Of a DNA stretch of 64,000 nucleotides, positions 63,831 to 64,000 are shown piece by piece. The notes under the pieces are model-generated. The model was given only the letters and a program-made list of their open reading frames with translations. It ran no database searches and was not told the origin of the DNA. The stretch covers positions 1 to 64,000 of the forward strand of contig PVWP01000001.1 in NCBI GenBank assembly GCA_003003925.1. Direction: 5' to 3'. The position numbers were made by a program, and so were the translations under genes. This stretch comes from Aphanothece cf. minutissima CCALA 015. GTDB lineage: Bacteria > Cyanobacteriota > Cyanobacteriia > PCC-6307 > Cyanobiaceae. Numbering within the stretch: the stretch's first letter is position 1; each line of letters starts with the position of its first letter.

Positions 63831-64000
63831 ATGCTGACGTACCTCGACCACCACGCGAGCACCCCGTGCGATCCGGCGGTGGTGGCGGCCATGGCGCCCT
63901 GGTGGACGGCGAACCCCGCCAACCCCTCCAGCCGCCTGCACCGGCCGTCCCTGGAGGCGGGCGCGGCGGTGGACATCGCCCGCCACCGGGTGGCCGGGGC
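63831..64000 (+). CDS. Cysteine desulfurase (NifS/IscS-like), N-terminal fragment cut by the window edge
   Basis: ATG 63831 gives MLTYLDHHASTPCDPAVVAA followed by MAPWWTANPANPSS, the NifS/IscS N-terminus (YLDHxATTPxxP, NPxS). The PLP lysine and active Cys are beyond the edge. It supplies sulfur for Fe-S clusters and other sulfur cofactors. It is divergent from the secreted-protein gene by 6 bp. Confidence 0.85.
   Translation, partial: MLTYLDHHASTPCDPAVVAAMAPWWTANPANPSSRLHRPSLEAGAAVDIARHRVAG

Overview
The window is a GC-rich (roughly 70 % by eye), very gene-dense piece of a cyanobacterial chromosome. Markers are the start of psbD, ycf3, ycf34, a ycf29-like regulator, rpaA, rpaB, chlM, ndhM and two blocks of NDH-1 genes, with phytoene synthase next to plant-type phytoene desaturase. 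Gene content, GC level, short spacers and many TTG/GTG starts suggest a Cyanobium/Synechococcus-type picocyanobacterium; this is inference from content, not a phylogeny. There is no insertion sequence, phage gene or CRISPR array, one tRNA (Asn-GUU), and no gene-free stretch above 300 bases (largest about 265 bp, 61057-61321).

Layout. 1-16.8 kb is core housekeeping: psbD (cut by the edge), a UPF0367 protein, an ABC ATPase, tRNA-Asn, rpaA, the holB-tmk-copper ATPase operon divergent from ycf3, radA divergent from rpaB, the lipid run plsX-fabH-fabD-plsC, then YdcF-like, tsaB, ycf34, a CCA-adding-type enzyme and an RRM protein. 16.9-30.4 kb is the accessory-looking part: a 59-residue membrane protein, a tail-anchored cyclic-nucleotide-binding-domain protein, three Rieske non-heme iron oxygenases, an MFS transporter, a DevBCA-type ABC exporter, an alpha/beta hydrolase resembling the pheophytinase/chlorophyll dephytylase group, a MinD/ParA-like ATPase with a small partner, a HAMP membrane sensor without output domain, and a TolC-type outer-membrane channel. 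30.4-40.2 kb carries crtB-crtP, ndhM, a DUF3172 protein, an RbcR/NdhR-type LysR regulator, an NnrU/Z-ISO-type protein, ndhF, ndhD and a LapA-like protein. 40.2-49.4 kb holds scpA, a sugar nucleotidyltransferase, metF, a small LuxR regulator, CYTH, nadK, ndhEGIA and gltA. 49.4-64 kb holds sixA, DUF3352, rhodanese, hrcA, an Anbu-type protease, trpB, a PhyH dioxygenase, a SUI1 protein, cysC, an AI-2E/PerM-type membrane protein, purE, nagA, chlM, an RluA-like protein lacking the catalytic Asp, a ycf29-like regulator, a secreted protein and the start of a cysteine desulfurase.

How it fits together. Most genes serve photosynthesis and cyclic electron flow (NDH-1 subunits in two blocks, NAD kinase, chlM, carotenoid genes) and its regulators (RpaA, RpaB, Ycf29-like, small LuxR, LysR). 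The best candidate for an undescribed system is the 17-30 kb cluster: three oxygenases, a hydrolase and every part of a tripartite export machine from inner membrane to outer membrane, with the third oxygenase fused by start/stop overlap to the exporter operon. I suggest, as inference only, that it modifies and exports a hydrophobic metabolite, possibly a chlorophyll- or carotenoid-derived one.

Promoter-like -10 hexamers (TANNNT, often preceded by C or CC) recur 21-66 bp upstream of transcription-unit starts and are listed as low-confidence features. No convincing intrinsic terminators were seen.
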